Origin: an uncultured Bacteroidales bacterium
Lineage (GTDB): Bacteria; Bacteroidota; Bacteroidia; Bacteroidales; UBA932
DNA: 26,239 nt
Direction: 5' to 3'
Assembly: GCA_910585445.1 (NCBI GenBank)
Contig: CAJUEK010000035.1
Span: 1 to 26,239, forward strand
Shown here: in pieces, positions 6,494 through 13,427 of the stretch
Position numbering within the stretch: position 1 is the first letter of the stretch
Layout: every line of letters starts with the position of its first letter
The notes under the pieces: generated by a model
The model's input: the letters and a program-made list of their open reading frames with translations, nothing else
Database searches by the model: none
What the model was told of the DNA's origin: nothing
Position numbers and translations under genes: made by a program

Positions 6494-9451
6494 TTACCTT
6501 CTCGGAGGCCCCATAGGACCGCCATGTCCCGGACCGCGTCTTCCACCGCCGTTGAAATTGCCGAAGCGGTAGGTCAGTGACAGGATTATGTAACGTCCGA
6601 GCGTGTTGTTGCGCACCTCCTGATGATAGTTCGATGCATCAGTCACAGACAGGTTCTTGGACTGGCCGAGAATGTCATATGCCTTAAGTGCAAGGGTAAA
6701 CTTGTTCTTGAACAGAAGCTTTGAGACCTCCGCATTAAGCACGACCTCATCTTTCTGTGGAGTCGAATATCCGTTATACCAATTATATCTCACGTCAGAG
6801 ATTATATTCACTCCTCCTGGTATGGTCCAGTTCATGGAAGCGTCAGCCTGGTTGTTCCATGTGGCCTTCTGGTTGCCGGTATTCATGGTGTACCATGACT
6901 TTGACATCCTTGTGCGTCCTCCGATGTTGACTTCCACAAAATCGTTCCTGTATGTGAAGCGGAGCCTTTCCGTAAAACTCAGGGTCTGTGTCCTGTTCGT
7001 GATGAAGAGTTCGCTTTCCCCGAGGTCAGGAAAATCCTCATTGAAAAGGGCATAGTTGAACTCAGCCGTCTCAGGGTCGTAATATTTGCCTGTGTCAAGC
7101 GCTCCTGTACCGATATATGAAGTTGACTTGTTATACCTGAGGTAAGTCATGGAGAACATGGAGAAGTCGGATTTGCCGAACGGTGAATTGACCATGATGC
7201 GTCCGTCAACGGAACCTGTGGCCGGGCCGTTCACCGGAATCGCATACTGCACTCCGGCCTGATCATACCACTGGGCATTCGTTATGGCATCCTCGACTAT
7301 GCTTGCCCCGAAACGTGCATGCACAGAAGTGAATGTCTTTTTGTTTGTATATCCGAACATTCCGCGTATGTTATGGTTGAAGTATGGGTCCAGGTTCGGA
7401 TTTCCGAGTGAAATGTTAAGAGGATTTGAATTGTCCGGCACAGGAAGCAGCTGCGAAGTGGAAGGCTGGGCAGAGCGTCCGAAATAGAACAACCTTATGT
7501 TTGTGTTGTCATTGATTTCGTAGCTGAGCATTGCCTGCGGTGACCAGTTGATTACTTTCCTGCGGTACGGGTCATGTCCGGTTGTCTCATTCTTCGTGTC
7601 TGTAGGATTGATTGCCGCTCCGAGCTGCGCCCTGAGTTTGCTTTTCTGGTAGCTGAAATTAAGGCCGGCACGCTGGTTTATGGCACGGTTCATTATGTCA
7701 TTGGAATACCTCGTGTCAAGGTTCTCCCCTGCCGGGTCAAACAGAAGAAGGCCATCCTGCATGAAATCACTGCCGCTGTTGTATGTCTTCTTATATGAAG
7801 TGTTCTTACTCCAGCTGTACTGATAATTGGCCTCCAGATAGAAATCATGGCCGAGAGGCTCCGTATAGACAAGGCGTCCGGACAATGACGAGCTTTTGGC
7901 ATTCTGGTCAAAGCGCTGATTCACAATCTCGTCACCCCAGGCTCCGCTTTCGGAGTTCTTGACCTGTGTAAGCGACTGGTTAAGTCCTTCAAGGTCATTG
8001 TTGCTGAAATTGTAACGGAAATTGGCTGAAATCGTCCTTCCGGGCTTGCCAAGACGCTGGCGCAGAAGGAGGAAACCGCTTGCAGTCCAGTTCCTGTTGT
8101 CACCGGTATTGGAATTGTAGCCGCGGTTCGTGGAATCACGCTGGCCGTCACGCTCCATATAGGTGCTGAATTTCGAATATTCATTGAAGCTGCCGCTTCC
8201 GAAATTGAACTGCGGCTCAAAGAGAATGGAAGTGTTCTCTGAGAACTTATGGTCAAGGCGGACTCCGAAACGGTGTCCCTGTGAACCTGTATAGTTTGTG
8301 CCGACGTTGTCATTCAGCAGCCGGCTGCCGTCTTCAAGGTATGTGACTTTTGAGCTTTCTTCCTCGACATGACTGTCCGACCCGTTATAGAGGTAGTTTC
8401 CAGCAAGGTCCATATTCCCGTCAAGCAGGGTGAACGCTCCGTTGAGACCTCCCATCCAGGAGGTGGAGATGCCGTTGTTGCCTCCCCAGCCGCCCATTCC
8501 GCGTCCCATTCCGCCGCCACCGCCGCGCATGCCCTGCATCATGCTGCCAGCCATGTCATTAAAACCCCGGTTATTTGTATTGTTCCCGTTCAGAATGACG
8601 CTTATCTGGCTCTTGTCTGTGAAACGTCCTACCATTGCCGCACCCTGATAGCGCCAGTCATTCATGTCAGAACCGTTTCCGGGCACATCATGTCCGCCTC
8701 CTGCCATAACATTTCCGAACCAGCCCTGCATCATTCCCGGACGCATTGAAAGGTCAATCACAGTCTCCTCCTCACCGTCATCTATGCCAGTGAACATAGC
8801 CTGGTCAGATTTTTTCTCCACAACCTTTACTTTCTCTATCAGCTTGGCCGGGATATTCTTCGAGGCAAGCTGAGGGTCATCAAGGAAGAAAGTCTTTCCG
8901 TCAATCGTAATTTTCTTGATTGTCTCTCCATTGGCCGTAATGGAACCGTCAGTGCCGACTTCCACTCCCGGAAGCTTCTTAAGCAGCTCTTCGAGCATAT
9001 CATTGTCAGATGTCTTGAACGATGACGCATTGTACTCTATAGTATCTTTCTTCACGACGATAGGATTGCCCACGGCTGATACACTTGCCGCATCAAGCAC
9101 CTCGACATCCTCAGTCATACGGATTTCCCCAAGGTCGATGTTCTTGTCTATGGTCAATTCCTGTGAATGAGCCTTATATCCCATCAACTCAGCCTTGAAA
9201 ACATATGTCCCCTTTTTCACCTTGCTCAAAACGGCACGTCCCGCATCATCGGTAAGCACATATTTTGAAGCCGAGGTCTCCCCTTTCGGGGTCAGGGATG
9301 CGGTGGCGAACTGTACCGGTCCGGAAGTCTTTTCATCCACCAGCTTAAGTTTTACAGTAAACGCACCCTGGGCAAAGGCCGAAGTACCGGCAAGCATGGC
9401 CGCAAATACAGCAACCGCCCTAACAAAAGAATACACTGCACGAATGTTCAT
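6494..9451 (-). CDS. Large outer-membrane beta-barrel protein, TonB-dependent-receptor-like, with CarboxypepD_reg-like domain
   Basis: This 985-residue protein has a cleavable signal peptide (about 1-28, ending GTSAFAQ). A carboxypeptidase-regulatory-like Ig domain follows (about 30-115, with GRAVLSKVKKGTYVFKAELM), then a plug-like region (about 125-240, with LLKKLPGVEVGTDGSITANG and ITIDGKTFFLDDP). The rest is a long barrel of alternating aromatic strands, ending near YIILSLTYRFGNF. This is the OMP_b-brl_3 type of Bacteroidota outer-membrane protein, related to SusC/TonB receptors; no SusD partner lies beside it, so a polysaccharide-uptake role is not supported. Two Gly-rich segments stand out: residues 299-327 (Met/Gly-rich, in a predicted loop) and the last 18 residues, a Gly/Pro/Arg tail after the final strand. 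The gene is transcribed alone, and the cargo is unknown. Confidence 0.9.
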   Translation of the reverse strand: MNIRAVYSFVRAVAVFAAMLAGTSAFAQGAFTVKLKLVDEKTSGPVQFATASLTPKGETSASKYVLTDDAGRAVLSKVKKGTYVFKAELMGYKAHSQELTIDKNIDLGEIRMTEDVEVLDAASVSAVGNPIVVKKDTIEYNASSFKTSDNDMLEELLKKLPGVEVGTDGSITANGETIKKITIDGKTFFLDDPQLASKNIPAKLIEKVKVVEKKSDQAMFTGIDDGEEETVIDLSMRPGMMQGWFGNVMAGGGHDVPGNGSDMNDWRYQGAAMVGRFTDKSQISVILNGNNTNNRGFNDMAGSMMQGMRGGGGGMGRGMGGWGGNNGISTSWMGGLNGAFTLLDGNMDLAGNYLYNGSDSHVEEESSKVTYLEDGSRLLNDNVGTNYTGSQGHRFGVRLDHKFSENTSILFEPQFNFGSGSFNEYSKFSTYMERDGQRDSTNRGYNSNTGDNRNWTASGFLLLRQRLGKPGRTISANFRYNFSNNDLEGLNQSLTQVKNSESGAWGDEIVNQRFDQNAKSSSLSGRLVYTEPLGHDFYLEANYQYSWSKNTSYKKTYNSGSDFMQDGLLLFDPAGENLDTRYSNDIMNRAINQRAGLNFSYQKSKLRAQLGAAINPTDTKNETTGHDPYRRKVINWSPQAMLSYEINDNTNIRLFYFGRSAQPSTSQLLPVPDNSNPLNISLGNPNLDPYFNHNIRGMFGYTNKKTFTSVHARFGASIVEDAITNAQWYDQAGVQYAIPVNGPATGSVDGRIMVNSPFGKSDFSMFSMTYLRYNKSTSYIGTGALDTGKYYDPETAEFNYALFNEDFPDLGESELFITNRTQTLSFTERLRFTYRNDFVEVNIGGRTRMSKSWYTMNTGNQKATWNNQADASMNWTIPGGVNIISDVRYNWYNGYSTPQKDEVVLNAEVSKLLFKNKFTLALKAYDILGQSKNLSVTDASNYHQEVRNNTLGRYIILSLTYRFGNFNGGGRRGPGHGGPMGPPRR

Positions 9452-9470
9452 GACATTTAATTATATTTCG

Positions 9471-9485
9471 CCGGGACCGTCCCGG
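9471..9485. promoter_or_regulatory. GC-rich inverted repeat in the leader of the outer-membrane protein gene
   Basis: CCGGGAC-C-GTCCCGG has two perfect 7-base arms around one centre base, 19 nt before the ATG at 9451. A one-base loop cannot form a hairpin of full length, so this is more likely a protein-binding palindrome than an RNA stem. I found no clear TAnnTTTG box in the 168-bp gap between this gene and ruvC. Confidence 0.35.
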
Positions 9486-9619
9486 ACTGGTTATGCAAAA
9501 CAGGAGCGGACATGCACAGAAAAGGGTGCGGACCGGAAATCCCGTAACCGCGCCCTGGCTGTCCATTCATAAATGACGATATTATGACACCTCTTTCCTA
9601 TGAAGGTTTAATCCGGATG

Positions 9620-10174
9620 TCATTTCTTTATACGTCCCGGATTGGCTTCAAGAAATTTCTTCCAGTCGGCGCATCCGGAGACTCCGGCCAAAGGATTGGT
9701 CATCTGGTAGTGATGGCAGAGCGCAATGGCAAGGGCATCTGTCGCATCAAGGTGCTTGGGGTCAAGGTCAACTTTGAGAGTCTTCTGAATCATCATGCTG
9801 ACCTGCTCCTTGGAAGCCGCTCCGTTGCCGCATATAGCAATCTTGGCCTTTCGCGGAGCATATTCTGCCACTGGTATCCCGCGTATGGCAGCAGCCGTTA
9901 TGGCAGCACCCTGCGCACGTCCGAGCTTTAGGATGACCTGTGCGTTCTTGCCGTAAAATGGCGACTCGACCGCAAGGGAATCCGGCTTTACCGTCTCCAG
10001 AAGCTCGCTCACACCTGCATAGATGTTCGCAAGCTTTTCAAACGGGTCATTGATTTTCCTCAGGTCGAAGATTCCCATATCCTCATAATGGGGGCCCTTT
10101 GAATCAACACGGATGACCCCGTAACCGAGTATGTTGGTTCCGGGGTCAATTCCCAATATGACGTTTTCCTTCAT
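9620..10174 (-). CDS. ruvC: Crossover junction endodeoxyribonuclease RuvC
   Basis: This 184-residue protein is of the standard family length. RuvC cleaves Holliday junctions symmetrically during recombination, acting with RuvAB. The four acidic catalytic residues can be placed at Asp10 (ILGIDPGTN), Glu70 (SLAVESPFYGKNAQ), Asp143 and Asp146 (HLDATDALAIA). The RuvC segments KLGRAQGAAI, YAPRKAK and NGAASKEQV are also present. The gene begins 33 nt after the serS stop on the same strand, so the two are probably one transcript. No hairpin terminator with a T-run is seen after its stop. Confidence 0.97.
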   Translation of the reverse strand: MKENVILGIDPGTNILGYGVIRVDSKGPHYEDMGIFDLRKINDPFEKLANIYAGVSELLETVKPDSLAVESPFYGKNAQVILKLGRAQGAAITAAAIRGIPVAEYAPRKAKIAICGNGAASKEQVSMMIQKTLKVDLDPKHLDATDALAIALCHHYQMTNPLAGVSGCADWKKFLEANPGRIKK

Positions 10175-10207
10175 CTTGTCTGTCAGCGGTTATCCGTCAG
10201 CGGCGGA

Positions 10208-11479
10208 CTAACCAATGAAATCAAAGCCGGTGTAAGGCCTGAGCACCTCAGGAATCTCTATCCTGCCGTCCTTCTGGTTATTCTCGAGCAGGGCTGCAAC
10301 CACACGTGGAAGAGCAAGCGAACTGCCGTTGAGAGTGTGGGCAAGCTGGGTCTTTCCGTCAGCGTCCTTGTACCTGAGCTTGAGGCGGTTCGCCTGGTAA
10401 GACTCAAAGTTTGACACTGAAGAAATCTCAAGCCATCTTCCCTGCGCTGCAGAATACACCTCGAAATCATATGTTATGGCAGAAGTGAAGCTCATGTCCC
10501 CTCCGCAAAGACGCAGAATCCTGTAAGGAAGTCCGAGTGACTTGACGATGCCCTCGACATGCGCAATCATCTCATCCAGAGCCGCATATGAATCCTCAGG
10601 CTTCTCAATGCGCACGATTTCCACCTTGTCGAACTGATGCAGGCGGTTAAGTCCGCGCACATCCTTGCCATATGAGCCGGCCTCACGGCGGAAGCACGGA
10701 GTATATGCAGTCATCTTCACAGGGAAGTCGTTGTTTCCGAGAATAACGTCCCTATAGATATTGGTCACAGGAACCTCTGCAGTAGGCACAAGATAATAAT
10801 TGTCCAAAGTGGCATGATACATCTGGCCCTCCTTGTCAGGAAGCTGTCCTGTACCGAAGCCGGAAGCCTCATTCACCATAATTGGCGGCTCCACCTCAAG
10901 GTAGCCGGCCTTGGTGTTCGTGTCAAGGAAATAATTGATGAGCGCTCTCTGAAGACGTGCACCCTTGCCTTTATAGACAGGGAATCCTGCTCCGGTAAGC
11001 TTCACTCCAAGGTCAAAGTCTATTATGTCGAACTTCTTTGCAAGCTCCCAATGCGGCAAAGCCTGCTCACCAAGCTCCGGAATCTCATTTCCGGTTTTCA
11101 CGACCACATTGTCCTCCGCTCCCTTGCCCAGAGGCACCTGGTCGCACGGGATGTTCGGAAGAAGCACCACAAGGGACTCCAGCTCGGCATTGTTCTCCTG
11201 CGAAGCCTTCTCTATTTCCGCAGAACGCGCCTTCAGGGAAGCAACGTCAGCCTTTGCCGCCTCAGCCTCATCTTTGCGTCCTTCCTTCATGAGCGAACCT
11301 ATCATGGCCGCTTTCTTCCTCTGCTCGGCAAGGCAGGAATCGAGTTCAGTCTGGAGAGACCTTCTTTTCACATCAAGGCCGTTAATTTTCTCTACAATCT
11401 CCCTTGCGTCGAAATTCTTGACCGCAAGCTTCGTGACCACAAATTCAGGATTCTCACGAAGAAGTTTGAGTGTCAACAT
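10208..11479 (-). CDS. serS: Seryl-tRNA synthetase
   Basis: This 423-residue protein has the class II seryl-tRNA synthetase layout. The N-terminal helical arm that grips the long variable arm of tRNA-Ser covers about residues 1-105 (coiled-coil pattern with many Lys, Glu and Ala), followed by the catalytic domain. Motif 2 is CFRREAGSYGKDVRGLNRLH with the following QFDKVEIV. Motif 3 is NGSSLALPRVVAALLENNQ at residues 384-402. The substrate-binding TAEVPVTNIY segment is also present. It charges tRNA-Ser with serine in the cytoplasm. Length is normal. The gene lies downstream of the rpmA terminator and upstream of ruvC. The ATG at 11479 is preceded by an AT-rich leader without a Shine-Dalgarno sequence; no convincing promoter box was found in the 50 nt upstream. 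Confidence 0.98.
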   Translation of the reverse strand: MLTLKLLRENPEFVVTKLAVKNFDAREIVEKINGLDVKRRSLQTELDSCLAEQRKKAAMIGSLMKEGRKDEAEAAKADVASLKARSAEIEKASQENNAELESLVVLLPNIPCDQVPLGKGAEDNVVVKTGNEIPELGEQALPHWELAKKFDIIDFDLGVKLTGAGFPVYKGKGARLQRALINYFLDTNTKAGYLEVEPPIMVNEASGFGTGQLPDKEGQMYHATLDNYYLVPTAEVPVTNIYRDVILGNNDFPVKMTAYTPCFRREAGSYGKDVRGLNRLHQFDKVEIVRIEKPEDSYAALDEMIAHVEGIVKSLGLPYRILRLCGGDMSFTSAITYDFEVYSAAQGRWLEISSVSNFESYQANRLKLRYKDADGKTQLAHTLNGSSLALPRVVAALLENNQKDGRIEIPEVLRPYTGFDFIG

Positions 11480-11528
11480 ATATTATTCGTTTTGCTGGTT
11501 CAAAAAACTGCCTAAACAGCTTCTAAAT

Positions 11529-11567
11529 AAAAAGAGGACTGCCGCCCGCTCGGGTCACCAGTCCTCT
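11529..11567 (-). terminator. Intrinsic terminator after rpmA
   Basis: On the minus strand a 9-bp perfect stem (11567-11559 AGAGGACTG with 11541-11533 CAGTCCTCT) encloses a 17-nt GC-rich loop and is followed by a T-rich tract. It lies 25 nt after the rpmA stop and should separate the ribosomal-protein transcript from serS. Confidence 0.85.
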
Positions 11568-11592
11568 GTCTTTGTCATCAAATCCCCGAGTC

Positions 11593-11853
11593 TTAATTCT
11601 CAAAAGGGAGAACCGAGACATAAGATTTGTTGTCAGCTTTCTTGCGGAAGCTTACCTTACCGTCAATCAGGGCATAAAGAGTGTGGTCCTTGCCCATGCC
11701 TACGTTAAGGCCTGGGTTGTGGACGGTACCCCTCTGACGAACGAGGATATTTCCCGCCTTAACAGCCTGATCGCCGAATTTCTTGATACCGAGTCGCTTG
11801 CTGTGCGACTCACGACCGTTCTTGGAACTACCGACGCCTTTTTTATGTGCCAT
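11593..11853 (-). CDS. rpmA: 50S ribosomal protein L27 (bL27)
   Basis: These 86 residues match bL27 along the full length, from MAHKKGVGSSKNGRESHSKR through GNILVRQRGTVHNPGLNVG and GKDHTLYALIDGKV. The flexible N-terminus of L27 reaches the peptidyl-transferase centre; no cleavable N-terminal extension of the Firmicutes kind is present. It is 19 nt downstream of rplU, the usual L21-L27 pair. A GGGAGG sequence 8 nt before the ATG is an unusually good Shine-Dalgarno match for this phylum. Confidence 0.98.
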   Translation of the reverse strand: MAHKKGVGSSKNGRESHSKRLGIKKFGDQAVKAGNILVRQRGTVHNPGLNVGMGKDHTLYALIDGKVSFRKKADNKSYVSVLPFEN

Positions 11854-11872
11854 AATCTATTCCTCCCGTTAA

Positions 11873-12184
11873 TTAAGCGATCGTATTGATCTGAAGTTTA
11901 GTAAGATACTGACGGTGACCGTTCATCTTCTGATAGCCTTTGCGGCGTTTCTTCTTGAAGACGAGGACTTTCTTTCCCTTGCAAGTGTCATCAAGGACAG
12001 TTGCCGTAACCTTTGCACCGTCAACATATGGTGCTCCGAGCTTCACCTGTCCGTCAGCGTCAACGAGAAGAACCTTGTCGAACTCGACAGAAGCACCTTT
12101 CTCTGCAGCGAGACGGTTCACGAAGATCGTCATGCCAGCCTCAACTTTAAACTGCTGGCCTGCAATATCAACAATTGCGTACAT
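11873..12184 (-). CDS. rplU: 50S ribosomal protein L21 (bL21)
   Basis: This 103-residue protein has the full bL21 pattern: MYAIVDIAGQQFKVEAGMTI at the start, VEFDKVLLVDADGQVKLGAP in the middle, and the basic KKKRRKGYQKMNGHRQ segment that binds 23S rRNA domain VI. It precedes rpmA. The 89-nt gap to rpsU upstream holds no clear terminator, and I saw no TAnnTTTG box in it. The simplest reading is that rpsU, rplU and rpmA share a transcript, though an unrecognised promoter cannot be excluded. Confidence 0.98.
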   Translation of the reverse strand: MYAIVDIAGQQFKVEAGMTIFVNRLAAEKGASVEFDKVLLVDADGQVKLGAPYVDGAKVTATVLDDTCKGKKVLVFKKKRRKGYQKMNGHRQYLTKLQINTIA

Positions 12185-12273
12185 AAAACTTAATTATAAA
12201 AAGTTTTGGACTGCAAGCGGCCGCACCAACGGCTCTTTATCATGGCTTGACACCCCTTGAATATTCTGATGGA

Positions 12274-12468
12274 TTACTGCTCGTCCTGGAGCTGCATCTG
12301 CTGAACATAGATTGCCTTCTGAATCTGTGTTCTCCTCTTTACAGACGGTTTCACGAAAGTCTTCCTTGCACGGAGCTCACGTATCGCACCTGTCTTCTCG
12401 AATTTCCTCTTGAATTTCTTCAGAGCCTTCTCGATGCTCTCGCCGTCTTTTACCGGAACTATAATCAT
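12274..12468 (-). CDS. rpsU: 30S ribosomal protein S21 (bS21)
   Basis: This 64-residue protein has the bS21 pattern (MIIVPVKDGESIEKALKKFK, then RELRARKTFVKPSVKR). bS21 lies next to the 3' end of 16S rRNA on the small subunit. In Bacteroidota ribosomes (shown structurally for Flavobacterium johnsoniae) it helps to hide the anti-Shine-Dalgarno sequence, with Tyr54 contributing; here residue 54 is Tyr (QKAIYVQQ). The frame is open to 12528, but the ATG at 12468 gives the standard N-terminus and is preceded by a near-perfect Shine-Dalgarno, so it is the start. It is the first gene of a probable rpsU-rplU-rpmA transcript. Confidence 0.97.
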   Translation of the reverse strand: MIIVPVKDGESIEKALKKFKRKFEKTGAIRELRARKTFVKPSVKRRTQIQKAIYVQQMQLQDEQ

Positions 12469-12474
12469 GTCTAA

Positions 12475-12487
12475 ATCACCTCCTTTT
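12475..12487 (-). promoter_or_regulatory. Very strong Shine-Dalgarno of rpsU, probable bS21 feedback site
   Basis: On the minus strand this reads AAAAGGAGGTGAT, complementary over at least 12 nt to the conserved 16S 3' tail (ATCACCTCCTTT). It ends 6 nt before the rpsU ATG. Almost no other gene in the window has a recognisable SD. In Flavobacterium, rpsU with a strong SD is translated preferentially by ribosomes lacking bS21, giving autoregulation; the same arrangement is inferred here. Confidence 0.85.
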
Positions 12488-12498
12488 ATTTGCGGCTG

Positions 12499-12529
12499 CA
12501 AAGATAGACATATTATTTTGATTTGCAAG
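12499..12529 (-). promoter_or_regulatory. Bacteroidota promoter for rpsU
   Basis: On the minus strand CTTG (12529-12526) and TATCTTTG (12506-12499) are separated by exactly 19 bp. The -7 box is a full match to TAnnTTTG and the -33 box has one mismatch. The predicted transcript starts near 12492, so the leader is about 24 nt long and begins just before the strong Shine-Dalgarno. Confidence 0.75.
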
Positions 12530-12716
12530 ACCTCTGCATCGAATCTTCACCGAATTCATCTTCACGGTTCCAAAGGCTTTACCACACTGAAGACGGCCTC
12601 AGCCCCCCAGAAAGATATTTCGTTGAAACAAAAGCAAACTGAATTCTTTTATGGCACACTTACTTTTACCTGTTTTTTGACAGAATGATGCAGATTTATA
12701 ATAATCAAACAAATGC

Positions 12717-13427
12717 CTATCTTGACACAAGCCGTCTGAAAGTCTCCATGCCGGAGGTAGCGACTTCCCTTATGTGGGTTATCCTGCCGTCACGGACCGG
12801 GACATCGTTCGGGTCTATAATATATATAGGTACATCCATACCGGCATAGCGGTACAGCCCGGCAGCAGGATAGACCTGAAGCGAAGTGCCTACGATAAGC
12901 AGCACATCCGCCGCCTCCACAGCATCAATCGCCGCACCGATTTTCGGAACGGCCTCACCGAACCAAACTATATGAGGCCTGAGCTGCACACCGTTCGGAG
13001 CGAGGTCGCCAAGATGCACCTCATCAGTGCCTATGTCAAAAACCGTCTCTTCCGAAAAGCCGTCAGCCTCATTGCAGCAATTCTCAGGACGCACCTTGGT
13101 CAGTTCCCCGTGCAGATGAATGACACGGGTGCTCCCGGCCCTTTCATGCAGATTGTCAACATTTTGAGTAATCACCGTCACATTCCAGTCATTCTCCAGA
13201 GACGCTATAGCCTCATGGGCGGCATTAGGCCTTACCGTATCCAGCTGCGCCCTGCGCTCATTATAAAAGTCAAGCACAAGCCGAGGATTGCGGCGCCATC
13301 CCTCAATGTCAGCCACATCCTCGACACGATGGTTCTCCCATAGCCCGTCTCCTCCACGGAAAGTCCGGATACCGCTCTCTGCGCTTACGCCCGCGCCAGT
13401 GAGCACTGCCAATTTCTTTTTCATCAT
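12717..13427 (-). CDS. Sirtuin-type NAD+-dependent protein deacylase (CobB-like)
   Basis: This 236-residue protein has the SIR2 fold signatures: LTGAGVSAESGIRTFRG (NAD+ binding), TQNVDNLHERAG, HLHGEL with catalytic His106, RPHIVWFGEAVP and VGTSLQVYPAAG. It should remove acyl groups from lysine using NAD+, releasing nicotinamide. Tyr55 and Arg58 (FYNERR) match the pair that binds succinyl or malonyl groups in class III sirtuins such as SIRT5 and CobB. The zinc module is degenerate: ENCCNEADGF replaces the first Cys pair and the second is absent. Zinc-less CobB-like sirtuins occur in Bacteroidota, so this need not mean loss of activity. The start overlaps the stop of the upstream ATPase gene by 4 nt (ATGA), which points to coupled translation. 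ATG at 13424 is an alternative start. Confidence 0.92.
   Translation of the reverse strand: MMKKKLAVLTGAGVSAESGIRTFRGGDGLWENHRVEDVADIEGWRRNPRLVLDFYNERRAQLDTVRPNAAHEAIASLENDWNVTVITQNVDNLHERAGSTRVIHLHGELTKVRPENCCNEADGFSEETVFDIGTDEVHLGDLAPNGVQLRPHIVWFGEAVPKIGAAIDAVEAADVLLIVGTSLQVYPAAGLYRYAGMDVPIYIIDPNDVPVRDGRITHIREVATSGMETFRRLVSR

Noticed and set aside
12185..12273. Possible L21 leader riboregulator or terminator between rpsU and rplU
   Set aside because: Only a 4-bp GCCG/CGGC stem and a NotI-like palindrome are visible, with no T-run and no recognisable leader consensus. No call can be supported.
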